Below, piece by piece: positions 36,360-45,235 of a stretch of DNA of 64,000 nt. The DNA is taken from positions 42,204 to 106,203 of the forward strand of contig JAVEEC010000012.1 of the NCBI GenBank assembly GCA_030840645.1, read 5' to 3'. A model generated the notes under the pieces. The model did no database searches. It saw only the letters and a program-made list of their open reading frames with translations, and was not told the DNA's origin. The translations under genes and the position numbers were made by a program. Positions within the stretch are counted from its first letter, which is position 1; each line of letters begins with the position of its first letter. The stretch comes from Frankiaceae bacterium. GTDB lineage: Bacteria; Actinomycetota; Actinomycetes; BP-191.

Positions 36360-39035
36360 TCAGCGGCGCGCGGTCGCGCGGCGGAGCGCCTGCTGCGTGC
36401 GGCGCCGCGACGCGTACACCACGGACGCACCGGCGCCGACGAGGAGCGCCGACCCGAGCAGCAGCTGCGCCGCGGCCCGGTCCTCCGCGCTCGGTAGCGC
36501 GCTCATCGCCAGCTCCTCCTCCTCTTGGGTGTCGGTCTCGGCGGCGTCCTGGCCGACGGTGGCGAGCTGGAACTGCTTCTCCTCCTCCTGGGAGAGGCCG
36601 GCGTTCGGGTTGATGTTGTTCGGCGGCAGGTTCGGGACCGGCGGCGGCTCCACCAGGATGGCGGGCGCGACCCGCACCGGCTTCGGCAGCGGCAGCTCGG
36701 GTACGGCGTCCGCCTGCGGGTCGGGCGGCGGCACCTGCACGGCCAGCACCTTGGGCGCGCGGCAGTGCACGACGACCTCGTCGGCCACCAGCGTCTCGCC
36801 GCGGACCGACCCGTAGAGCCGTACCGGCAGGTCCTGACCGTCCTGCTCCGGGGAGCAGGTGACGTGCACCGTGTATGGCTGGTGGTTCTCGCGCTTGAGG
36901 TCGACGATCCCTGACAGGCTTCCGTCCACCCGCGCGACGACGTGGTGCGGGTCGACGACCTCGGACGCCATCGTCCCGGGATCCTTGATGTTGAGCAGCA
37001 ACGCGACGATGGCCGGCTCGATGGCGGGCGCCTGGTTCTCGGTCTCGCAGACCAGCGGCGCGCCCGGGCCGACGTCGGGACCGCCGATGCCGTCGCAGTC
37101 GACTCCCCACTCGGGCGCGACCGTGTGCGTGCCCTGGACGACGGCGGTGACGTCGGCGAGCGCCTTGGTGAAGCTGTTGCTGGTGTGGACGACGATGCCG
37201 ACCACCTTGGTGTCGTGGTACGCGTTCAGGGTCCGGACGGTGTCCTTGATGGTGGGGAACGTGGAGCCGCTGACGGTGCCGTGCATGAAGCCCGCGTCGG
37301 TGATGAGCACGATGACGCGGGTCGGTGCGGTGAAGTGCGCGTCCTGGCCGGGCAGCACGGCGGGCGGCTCTGCCTGGCCCTTCCCGGTGACCGCCTGGGT
37401 CAGCGCGATCGTCTGCGCTTCGCGCTCGTCGGCGTTGCCGCCGCCCTCGGTCAGCTTGTCGACCCCGCGTTGCAGCTCGTCGAGGTCGCAGGTGATCTGC
37501 TGGACCAGCGTGTACGGCGCCAGCGTCGTGGCGCCCGTGGAGTGCACGACCGACTCGTCCTTGACGTCGCCGACACCGAAGCAGGCGGAGCCGTGCGTGC
37601 GCGCCTTGAGGTTGCGCGCGATCTGCTTGACACCCTTCTTCAAGCCCTCGATCGCGGTGCCCATGCTGTCGGTCGTGTCCATCAGGAAGAACACGTCGAG
37701 CGGCACCGGGCTCGGTGGCACGCCGAAGTCCACGCGGTCCGGCGCCGTCCTCGCCGGCGCGACGGTGACGTCGTGGTGCTGGACCCGGATGGTCGGCTTC
37801 GCGATGGAGCCATCACCGTTGACCTCGACGTCGTCGCCGCCGTTCGTCATCGGCGGCGTGAGGAACGCGTCGCCGGCGAACAGGTCGAGCCGGTAGAGGT
37901 CGCCGCCGGACTGGCCGAGCAGGATCCCGGCGGCGGCGCTCGTGCCGAACGTCACCCGCTCGAACGGCCTGACCCCGCGCGGGTGGATCGGGACCCACCG
38001 CTTCTGGTTGACGTCCCAGCCGTAGGTGCCGCGCGCACCGGCGACCGCGTGCACGCCGTACCGCCGCGCGTGCGCGGCCGTCGCCGCGACGACCGGGACC
38101 GGGCGGGTACCGGTGACGGCGAGCGTGTCGTCGACGAACGTCAGCCGGCCGTCCTCGCCCTCGCGCGTGAAGACCGCGGCCCGGCCTGTGCCGTCGACGT
38201 CGACCGCGGTGACGGGCCCGTTGGCGCGCCGTACGCGCCAGTGGTCGCCGCGGTCGGCGGACACGGCGTAGGACGACCCGGCCCAGGCCCAGATCACCGA
38301 GCTGTCGGCCGGCGAGACGACGAGGCCGGCCGGGGTCGTGACCTCCGCAGGCAGCGTGAGCTCGGCCCAGCTCTGGCTCGGGAGCTTGGTGTCCTTGAGC
38401 GTCAGGTCGACGCTGCTGCGGAACACCTGCCGTCGCGCAGTGGTGGTGCCGTGCCCGACATCGGGGGTCGTGTCGATCAGGAGGTACGCCTGGTCGGCGT
38501 TGACCGGCGACACCGCCAACCGCACCGGGCGACCGACGGCGGGCAGGCCGTTGTCGAACGACTGGAACGCCTTCGCCGTCCTGTTGCCGGCCGCCGGCGC
38601 CGCGTCCGGGCTCCGCTCGACGTGCGGGTGCGCGGCGCCGCCGGCGTCGTCGTAGCTCGCGACCCAGAGCACGTGCGCACTCGGCGCGACGAGCTGGGTG
38701 ACCACGCGCGGCCGCGGTGCCGCCGCCACCGCGTCGGTCTGGGCCGGCGCCGGGTAGATGTGGTCCCACTTGCAGCCCGCCGACGTCGAGAGCTGCACGA
38801 CGGAGCCGTTGGTCATGTAGATCCAGCCGCGCTGCGCGGGCGGCACCGCGAACGCGGTGACCTTGCGGTCGCCCTCGGTGGCGGCGTACTGCGGCGACCT
38901 GATCCGGGCCCACGTGTCCGCGCGGAGCTGGACCTGCTGCGGCGTTGCGCAGGCGCGCAGGTCGTCGCCGGTCGGGGCGCCGGCGCCGGCCCCTAGCAGC
39001 GGCAGCGCCGTCAGTGCCAGCGCCGCCGCGAGCAT
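36360..39035 (-). CDS. Surface-anchored VWA protein with N-terminal BNR/Asp-box propeller-like region
   Basis: Signal peptide; YAVSADRGDHW Asp-box; LDVFFLMDTTDSMGTAIEGLKKGVKQ (VWA); C-terminal TM + RRRTQQALRRATARR. Confidence 0.8.
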   Translation of the reverse strand: MLAAALALTALPLLGAGAGAPTGDDLRACATPQQVQLRADTWARIRSPQYAATEGDRKVTAFAVPPAQRGWIYMTNGSVVQLSTSAGCKWDHIYPAPAQTDAVAAAPRPRVVTQLVAPSAHVLWVASYDDAGGAAHPHVERSPDAAPAAGNRTAKAFQSFDNGLPAVGRPVRLAVSPVNADQAYLLIDTTPDVGHGTTTARRQVFRSSVDLTLKDTKLPSQSWAELTLPAEVTTPAGLVVSPADSSVIWAWAGSSYAVSADRGDHWRVRRANGPVTAVDVDGTGRAAVFTREGEDGRLTFVDDTLAVTGTRPVPVVAATAAHARRYGVHAVAGARGTYGWDVNQKRWVPIHPRGVRPFERVTFGTSAAAGILLGQSGGDLYRLDLFAGDAFLTPPMTNGGDDVEVNGDGSIAKPTIRVQHHDVTVAPARTAPDRVDFGVPPSPVPLDVFFLMDTTDSMGTAIEGLKKGVKQIARNLKARTHGSACFGVGDVKDESVVHSTGATTLAPYTLVQQITCDLDELQRGVDKLTEGGGNADEREAQTIALTQAVTGKGQAEPPAVLPGQDAHFTAPTRVIVLITDAGFMHGTVSGSTFPTIKDTVRTLNAYHDTKVVGIVVHTSNSFTKALADVTAVVQGTHTVAPEWGVDCDGIGGPDVGPGAPLVCETENQAPAIEPAIVALLLNIKDPGTMASEVVDPHHVVARVDGSLSGIVDLKRENHQPYTVHVTCSPEQDGQDLPVRLYGSVRGETLVADEVVVHCRAPKVLAVQVPPPDPQADAVPELPLPKPVRVAPAILVEPPPVPNLPPNNINPNAGLSQEEEKQFQLATVGQDAAETDTQEEEELAMSALPSAEDRAAAQLLLGSALLVGAGASVVYASRRRTQQALRRATARR

Positions 39036-39316
39036 GCCTCGCCCGTGCCGCGCAGAACGGCGTCGCCGAAACGACGCGGTCGTCGCTGTTATGACGGGGC
39101 TCCCTCGTTGAGAACGCGGCGTCTCCGTCGATGACCGGAAGCGTCAGACCTGCCGGCGCCGCGTGCGACGAGGTTAGCGGAAGGCCACCCCCCGCGAAAG
39201 GGGCACCGGTGGACCGCCGCGGGATCGCCGTCACGTTCCTTTCGTCGTTCGTGTCGCAGGCGGTCCGTGCCCGACTTACGCTGCTGGGCGTATCCGGAGC
39301 CGATCAGGGAGTGACG

Positions 39317-39703
39317 ATGACGGGGGACAGCACGGTCGGCGGGTCCAACGCCGAGGTCGTCCGCGCGCTGTGGCGGGCGCACCGCGAGGGCCGGATCGAG
39401 GACGTCCTCGCGCTGGTGCACCGCGAGGTCGTGTGGGAGCCGTTGACCCCGAACCGCACCCTGTACGTCGGCCGCGCGGGCACCCGGGCGTTGTTCGAGG
39501 ACATCAGGCACGCGCTGGGCGACTTCCGGATCGACCTCGACGAGGTCGCGGAGCTGCCGGACGGCCGGGTCGTGTCACGCGGGCACATCGTCGGCCTGAC
39601 GCCGGACGGCGAGGTCGTCGGGCCGCCCATCGCCACCGTGGCCACGGTGCAGGACGGGCTGATCATCGGCTTCGCGAGCCTGGATCTCCGAGGACCTCGG
39701 TGA
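39317..39703 (+). CDS. SnoaL-like/ketosteroid isomerase-like protein
   Basis: VVRALWRAHREGRIEDVLALVHREVVWEPLTPNRTLYVGRAGTRALFED. Confidence 0.75.
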   Translation: MTGDSTVGGSNAEVVRALWRAHREGRIEDVLALVHREVVWEPLTPNRTLYVGRAGTRALFEDIRHALGDFRIDLDEVAELPDGRVVSRGHIVGLTPDGEVVGPPIATVATVQDGLIIGFASLDLRGPR

Positions 39704-40580
39704 TCGTGTGCCGGGCGGTCCGCACCATCTCTGGGTTGGTCTCGAGGTAGTACGGCATGGCGATCAGGGCGACGGACAGCGCCCAGCCGCGGCCGCGCGC
39801 CCACATTGCGTCGTCGACCTGTAGCGCCTCGCGGAACACGTCGCGGGCGTCGGCGGGCAGCAGGCTCCACGCGACGATCAGGTCGCACGCGGGGTCGCCC
39901 ACGCCGAGCCCGCCGAAGTCGATGACGGCACCGAGCCGGCCGTCGACGGCGAGCAGGTTGCCGGCCGAGAGGTCGCCGTGGATCCAGACCGGCGGGCCGT
40001 CCCACGCCGGCGCCCGCATGCCGGCGTCCCACGCGGCGGTCACGGCCTCGGTGTCGACGAGGCGCCCCAAGTCCGCGATCGCGGACCTGGTGACGTCGTC
40101 GCGCACCGCGAGGGGTACGCCGCGGCCGAAGTTGTGCGGACCGGGCGCCGGTCCGCCGGCGGGGTCGACTCGCCGCAGGGCCGAGACGAACGCGGCCAGG
40201 TCGGCGGCGAGGCGGCGCGGGTCGTCGACGCGGTCGAGGGTGGCGTTCTCGCCGTCGAGCCACGGGCAGACGGACCAGTGCCACGGGAAGCCCTCGGCGG
40301 GCTCGCCCTTCGCGAGCGGGACAGGGACGGCGAAGGGCAGGTGCGGCGCGAGGTACGGCAGCCACCGGTGCTCCTTCGCGACCTGGCGGGCAGCCGAGGG
40401 GTACCGCGGCAGCCGGACGGCGAGGTCGTCGCCGAGCCGGTAGAGAGCGTTGTCCGTCCCGGCGGAGGGGACCGGCTCGATCGGCAGGCCGGCCCACCGC
40501 GGGAACTGCGTGGCAAGGAGCCGGCGCACGAGCGCGGGGTCGGTGTCGACCTCGTCGGCATGCATCTTCACCGGCGTCAT
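39663..40580 (-). CDS. APH-fold phosphotransferase
   Basis: VWIHGDLSAGNLLAVDGRLGAVIDFGGLGVGDPACDLIVAW; 41-bp convergent overlap with 39317..39703. Confidence 0.88.
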   Translation of the reverse strand: MTPVKMHADEVDTDPALVRRLLATQFPRWAGLPIEPVPSAGTDNALYRLGDDLAVRLPRYPSAARQVAKEHRWLPYLAPHLPFAVPVPLAKGEPAEGFPWHWSVCPWLDGENATLDRVDDPRRLAADLAAFVSALRRVDPAGGPAPGPHNFGRGVPLAVRDDVTRSAIADLGRLVDTEAVTAAWDAGMRAPAWDGPPVWIHGDLSAGNLLAVDGRLGAVIDFGGLGVGDPACDLIVAWSLLPADARDVFREALQVDDAMWARGRGWALSVALIAMPYYLETNPEMVRTARHTITEVLGDPGSRSR

Positions 40581-40657
40581 CCCACGGTGCGCGGTGCCGC
40601 CTGTCCACGTATTTAGGCGGCGCTGCCCGGGTAGGTTTCCCGCCCGCGTGGTAGGAC

Positions 40658-41194
40658 ATGGGCATGGCCGACTTCCTGACCGACGTCAAGACGCTGCGCC
40701 AGCGCGCCCGCGAGCAGATCGAGCAGGGCCCGATCACGTCGGCGTACGGCGCCGACCGGGTCCGCGTCGTCGAGGTGCTGAACGAGGCCCTCGCGACGGA
40801 GCTGGTCTGCTACCTGCGCTACACGCGCCACTACTACGCCGCCACCGGGCTGGCGGCCGCCGCCGTCGCGGCCGAGTTCCTCGAGCACGCGGGGCAGGAG
40901 CTCGACCACGCGAACCGGATCGCGGCGCGGATCACGCAGCTGCAGGGGCTGCCGGACTTCAACCCGGACATCCTCACGTCGCGCAGCCACGCGGAGTACG
41001 TCGAGGGCAACTCCCTGCTGGAGATGGTGCGCGAGGACCTGGTGGCCGAGCGCGTAGCCATCGCGTCGTACGCCGAGATCGCGCAGTGGCTCGGCGACAA
41101 CGACCCGACGACCAGGAACCTGATGGAGTCGATCCTCGCCGTCGAGGAGGAGCACGCGGACGACCTGCTGTCGATCCTGCAAGAGATGGTCTGA
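40658..41194 (+). CDS. Ferritin-like/bacterioferritin-like protein
   Basis: LNEALATELVCYLRYTRHYY..EFLEHAGQELDHANRIAARI..EHADDLLSILQ. Confidence 0.85.
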   Translation: MGMADFLTDVKTLRQRAREQIEQGPITSAYGADRVRVVEVLNEALATELVCYLRYTRHYYAATGLAAAAVAAEFLEHAGQELDHANRIAARITQLQGLPDFNPDILTSRSHAEYVEGNSLLEMVREDLVAERVAIASYAEIAQWLGDNDPTTRNLMESILAVEEEHADDLLSILQEMV

Positions 41195-41349
41195 CGCGAG
41201 TCCGCATTGTTCCCCAGTTTTGCCGAAACCGGGCATCTGCGCGCCTAATGGCGCGCGGAGGCCAGCAAACTCGGTAAATGGGCGATTTTGTCGCGGGAGT
41301 GGGGGGCTGAACGACAGACGATCGCCGCCGGACCTATGGGACGGCGGGC

Positions 41350-41733
41350 GTGGGCAGTATCGAGATCGACGACCGGACGCACGCGATGGTGCGCTTTGCC
41401 GCGCGCGTCGCGGGCACCACGGAGGCGGTCGTCGTCGCGCGGGCCGTGCACGCGTACTGCGAGGTCCTGCCGAACGACTCCTCCGACGACGCGTGGACGG
41501 CCGTCGCGGTCGTCGCGCGGTACCGCGGCCGGCGGATCGAGGGGCTGTTCCTCCCGGCGACGCGGCGGCTCACCGTGACCACGGAACCGTTGGCGGGCAA
41601 GCACTTCAAGAGTCCCAGCGGCGCGGCGACCGCCGTCGTCCGCGCCCTGAACCCCGAGCGCGGCACCGCCGACACCAATGGATGGATGTTCTGGCGGCTC
41701 GACAACGGCGACCTGCTGGAGACCCTGCGCTGA
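41350..41733 (+). CDS. Small protein with RAMA-like C-terminal domain
   Basis: GKHFKSPSGAATAVVRALNPERGTADTNGWMFWRL; N-terminal helical DNA-binding-like region. Confidence 0.6.
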   Translation: MGSIEIDDRTHAMVRFAARVAGTTEAVVVARAVHAYCEVLPNDSSDDAWTAVAVVARYRGRRIEGLFLPATRRLTVTTEPLAGKHFKSPSGAATAVVRALNPERGTADTNGWMFWRLDNGDLLETLR

Positions 41734-41805
41734 CCCTGGGGTGACCGGGGGTTGTACGAATTGTCTTGTTCGATTTCGAAATCAGACAGTCCCGGTATCA
41801 GATGC

Positions 41806-42624
41806 CTATTTCCGGCTAACTCCGTTGGCCGCACGGCGCACCCGGAGGTCGCCACTGACCGTACGGCCGCGGATATCCACGAGCGGACCTTCGCCGGCTC
41901 CGGTGGGGGAGTCGTCCAGGGCGACGTCGGAACGCAGGTCGCCGCTCACGGTCGTCACGTCGACGTGCAGCCGTGACCCCTCGTTGATGCCGATCGTCAC
42001 GTCGCCGGAGACCGTACGGACGTCGACGTCGCCCTCGCGGACGGCGCCGAGGTCGATGTCGCCGGAGACCGCGCTCGCGGAGCCGCCGCGCTCGGCGGCG
42101 CCGACGTTCAGGTCGCCGGAGACGGTGCTGGCGCTCATCGCGCCGCCCACGCGGCCGAGCGTGACGTCACCGGACGCCGACTTCACGGCGGCCTCGCCGC
42201 GGACGTCGCCGATCCGCAGGTCGCCGCTCGCGGTCTCGACGCGTACCTCGGCCGCCTCGGCGACGGTCACGTCCCCCGACGCCGTCTTGCCGCGGACCTC
42301 GGCGAAGCGCCCCGTCGCCGTCACGTCGGCCGACGCCGTCGCGAACGCCAGGCTGCTCTCGTGCGGCACGGTGACGTCGATCCGGATCCGCGCCTCCCGG
42401 CCGAAGAACGAGCCCTGCCGCTTCGGCACCTCGATCACCAGCTCGCGGCCGTCGCGGCGCAGCTCGACCGTGGTCTCGGCGGCGGCGTCGCGGGTCGCGT
42501 CGTCGTTCTTGAGGGCGACGACGTCGACCCGGGCGGTCGGGCCGTCGTGCGTGTCGGCGCGAACCTCGCCGACGGGGCAGTGGACGGTGACGAGCACCGG
42601 TCCCGGTGTGTCGAAGGTCTGCAT
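41806..42624 (-). CDS. DUF4097 beta-strand repeat protein
   Basis: Repeated SGDVTV/ASGDLRIG/SGDVTLG/VSGDLNVG pattern. Confidence 0.88.
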   Translation of the reverse strand: MQTFDTPGPVLVTVHCPVGEVRADTHDGPTARVDVVALKNDDATRDAAAETTVELRRDGRELVIEVPKRQGSFFGREARIRIDVTVPHESSLAFATASADVTATGRFAEVRGKTASGDVTVAEAAEVRVETASGDLRIGDVRGEAAVKSASGDVTLGRVGGAMSASTVSGDLNVGAAERGGSASAVSGDIDLGAVREGDVDVRTVSGDVTIGINEGSRLHVDVTTVSGDLRSDVALDDSPTGAGEGPLVDIRGRTVSGDLRVRRAANGVSRK

Positions 42625-42639
42625 GGGGTCTCCTCGGGT

Positions 42640-43089
42640 TCAGCTCTGGCCGTAGCCGGACAGGCGCCGGCCGACGGCGCGGCGTGGGGGCTGGCCGCCG
42701 CGGGCGATCGTGCGGACCAGCCAGGTGTTCACGGACACGCCCTCGGCCGCGGCCCAGGTCTCGACCTGCGCCTTCAGCCCCTCAGGCAGGCGCAGCGTGA
42801 TGCGGGCGGCGTAGGCGTCGTCCCCGGTGGCCGCAGGGGCAGGCTCGGGGTCGGCGACGTAGACCAGGTCCGGGTCCCGGCCCGCGAGGCGGACCTCGAC
42901 GTGACCCTCGGGGAGCTGGTCGTTGAGCTGCCCGGCCGCCTGGGTGGCGGCGTCGAGCAGCCAGAGGTGGGCGGCCGCCTCGAGGGACGAGGCGAGGCGC
43001 TCGACGACCGCCGCCGTCGCGGGGTCGTCCGACGCGACCGCGGCCGCGATCTCGCGGCGCAGCGCGTCCAGGAACGGTGCAGTCTGCAT
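42640..43089 (-). CDS. RHH/HicB-antitoxin-like DNA-binding protein
   Basis: ARITLRLPEGLKAQVETWAAAEGVSVNTWLVRTI RHH. Confidence 0.75.
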   Translation of the reverse strand: MQTAPFLDALRREIAAAVASDDPATAAVVERLASSLEAAAHLWLLDAATQAAGQLNDQLPEGHVEVRLAGRDPDLVYVADPEPAPAATGDDAYAARITLRLPEGLKAQVETWAAAEGVSVNTWLVRTIARGGQPPRRAVGRRLSGYGQS

Positions 43090-43107
43090 GACATCATCAT
43101 GATGTCA
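43089..43107. promoter_or_regulatory. Inverted repeat TGACATCA-TCA-TGATGTCA abutting the start codon of the RHH gene
   Basis: 8-bp perfect arms, read directly. Confidence 0.6.
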
Positions 43108-43169
43108 CCGTGACGCACCTGTCAAGAGAGGGGGTGCCTGCGCTGCGCAGAACGAGGACGCCAGCACGG

Positions 43170-43877
43170 TTAGAGCGGGCTGCGCCCGCGCAGCCAGATC
43201 GCGGCGGCACCGCCGAGGGCGGCGATGGCGACGACCAGCCCGGCGACGATCGCGAGCCCGGTCCGCGGCTTGTTCGGCGCCGGGTCGAGAACGAGCGGTG
43301 CGGTGGACGTCGGCGTCTCGCTCGGCGTGGGTGCGGGAACGGTCGTCGCGGGCGCGGTGGTCGTGGGCGGCGGGCTGGTCGTGGGCGGGGTGCTCGGGGG
43401 CTTGGTGGTCGTCGGGGCGGCCGTGGTGGGGGTGGCTGTCCGCGACGGGGTCGGCGTACGGGTGGCCGGGGGCGTCGTCGGCGGGCGCGTGGTCTTGGTC
43501 GGGCTCGGCGTCGCCTGCTGCTTCACGACGATGGAGCCGTGCATGCTGCTGTGGATCTTGCATTTGTACGTGAACGGCGTGCTCGATGCCGTCGTGAACT
43601 TGAACGTGAACACGTGATCGGGCTGGCTGCACGTGGGCGGGCATGAGGGCTCGGGGTTCGAGTCGAAGAGGCCCGTGTCGGACGTGACGGAGTGGTTGCC
43701 GCTTCGCCAGCACCAGGTGACAGTCGTGCCGGGGGTGACGTTCAGCGACGCTGGTGTGAAGCTGAAGTCCTCCACGAGGACCTTCCCGCTGCAGGCGGCG
43801 GACGCCGGAACGGCCGGGAGCAGCGCGGTCGAGGGCGCGACGAGGGCGAGGACGGCAAGCGGGCGCCAGAGGTTCAC
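43170..43877 (-). CDS. Membrane-anchored cupredoxin (type 1 copper)
   Basis: GNHSVTSD and YKCKIHSSMHGSIVV copper ligands; Thr/Pro stalk; C-terminal TM. Confidence 0.85.
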   Translation of the reverse strand: MNLWRPLAVLALVAPSTALLPAVPASAACSGKVLVEDFSFTPASLNVTPGTTVTWCWRSGNHSVTSDTGLFDSNPEPSCPPTCSQPDHVFTFKFTTASSTPFTYKCKIHSSMHGSIVVKQQATPSPTKTTRPPTTPPATRTPTPSRTATPTTAAPTTTKPPSTPPTTSPPPTTTAPATTVPAPTPSETPTSTAPLVLDPAPNKPRTGLAIVAGLVVAIAALGGAAAIWLRGRSPL

Positions 43878-43915
43878 GCGTAGGGGTTACGGCGCGGGGG
43901 CGCCGAGGGATTGCG

Positions 43916-44362
43916 TCAAACCCGTTCGACCTGGACGCCGGGGTGCTCGTGCTCGAAGTACTCGGTGATGCCCGGGTCGTCGAGGTCCTGCGGGATCAGC
44001 ACCAGGTCGGCGTGCTCCTGGGCGGCATACGCGGCGAGCGCGTCGCCGCCGGCCTTGTCGGGGAGCCAGCCGTACGCGTCGATGCCGCGTTCGCGGGCGC
44101 GCTGCACCTGCAGGGCGAGGCCGTGGCGGCCGAGCTTCTCCAGGGCGACGGGGTCGAGGGGGCGGTCGTACTGCTCGCGTTCGCCCTCGCCGGCCCACTC
44201 GTTCGGACGCGGGTTGGAGAACGGCGACCCGGCGGCCTCGACGTCGTAGAGGATCACGCAGGCTCCCTCGGCGTCGGCGCGGTCGAGCGCCCTCTGGACG
44301 GCGGTGTCGTACCGGCCGCTCTCGTCCGTGCACACGACGAACACGCGCGCGCGATCGTCCAC
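43916..44362 (-). CDS. Small USP-like alpha/beta protein, paralogue of 8222..8677
   Basis: SPFSNPRPNEWAGEG..RPLDPVALEKLGRHGLALQVQRARERGIDAYGWLPD. Confidence 0.6.
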   Translation of the reverse strand: MDDRARVFVVCTDESGRYDTAVQRALDRADAEGACVILYDVEAAGSPFSNPRPNEWAGEGEREQYDRPLDPVALEKLGRHGLALQVQRARERGIDAYGWLPDKAGGDALAAYAAQEHADLVLIPQDLDDPGITEYFEHEHPGVQVERV

Positions 44363-44458
44363 GAAGCACCTCCACGACGTACTGTCAGGTCAGGGGTCCC
44401 CCGCGCGGGGGTGAGCCAACCCTCGCGCGGGAACGAACACCTCCGCGAGGAGGAACGG

Positions 44459-45235
44459 ATGCGGGCGCACATCGCGGGTGACGGGCCGGCAGTCGTGCTG
44501 CTGCACGGCCAGCCGGGGAGCCACCGCGACTGGCGCCGGGTGACCACGCGGCTGAGCCGGACGCACCGGGTGTTCGCCGTCGACCGTTCGGGGTACGGCG
44601 ACGCGGCGCGCGAGGAGCCCGGTGGGTTCGCCGCGAACGCCGACGACCTGGTCCGCCTCCTGGACGAGCACGGCATCGACCGGGCGACCGTCGTCGGGCA
44701 CTCGTGGGGAGGGGGCGCGGCGCTGTCGTTCGCGCAACGGCACCCGGAGCGCGTCGCCGCCCTGGTGCTCGTCGCGGCGGCGGGCACGAGCGACGCGCTG
44801 TCGGTGGGGGACGCGTTCCTCGGGCTGCCGGTGGTCGGGCCGCTGGTGGCGTTGGGGATGTTCAGGTACGTGGCCCCGCGGTTCGCGCGGACCTGGCTGC
44901 GGCTCTCGGGGAGCCGGCTCAGCCCGGCGCACTCGGCGGAGTCGGCGGCGGAGGTCCGGGCCTGGCGGGGGCGGCCGATGTGGCGGACGTTCCTCGCCGA
45001 GCAGCGCGCGATGCTGCGCGAGGCGGCGGGCGTGGCGGAGCACCTCGGCGACGTGACCGCGCCGACGACGGTCGTGATCGGCGACCGGGACCGGGTCGTC
45101 CGGCCGCGCGTCGGCGAGAGCCTCGCCGCGGCCATCCCAGGGGCGCACGTCCGGCACGTTCCCGGCGGCGGGCACCTGCTGCCGTTGGAGCACCCCGACG
45201 CGCTCGCCGAGGCAATCCGCGCGGCCCTGCGTTAG
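44459..45235 (+). CDS. Alpha/beta hydrolase
   Basis: VVLLHGQPGSHRDWR..VVGHSWGGGAAL..GGGHLLPLEHP; AGGAGGA SD. Confidence 0.9.
   Translation: MRAHIAGDGPAVVLLHGQPGSHRDWRRVTTRLSRTHRVFAVDRSGYGDAAREEPGGFAANADDLVRLLDEHGIDRATVVGHSWGGGAALSFAQRHPERVAALVLVAAAGTSDALSVGDAFLGLPVVGPLVALGMFRYVAPRFARTWLRLSGSRLSPAHSAESAAEVRAWRGRPMWRTFLAEQRAMLREAAGVAEHLGDVTAPTTVVIGDRDRVVRPRVGESLAAAIPGAHVRHVPGGGHLLPLEHPDALAEAIRAALR

Noticed and set aside
41239-41256. Inverted repeat GCGCGCC-TAAT-GGCGCGC after the ferritin-like gene
   Set aside because: Short, GC-only arms; most simply a terminator or chance in this composition.
42640-43089. HicB-like RHH protein considered as half of a HicAB toxin-antitoxin system
   Set aside because: No HicA-like toxin ORF is adjacent; the partner is DUF4097, so a TA call is unsupported.
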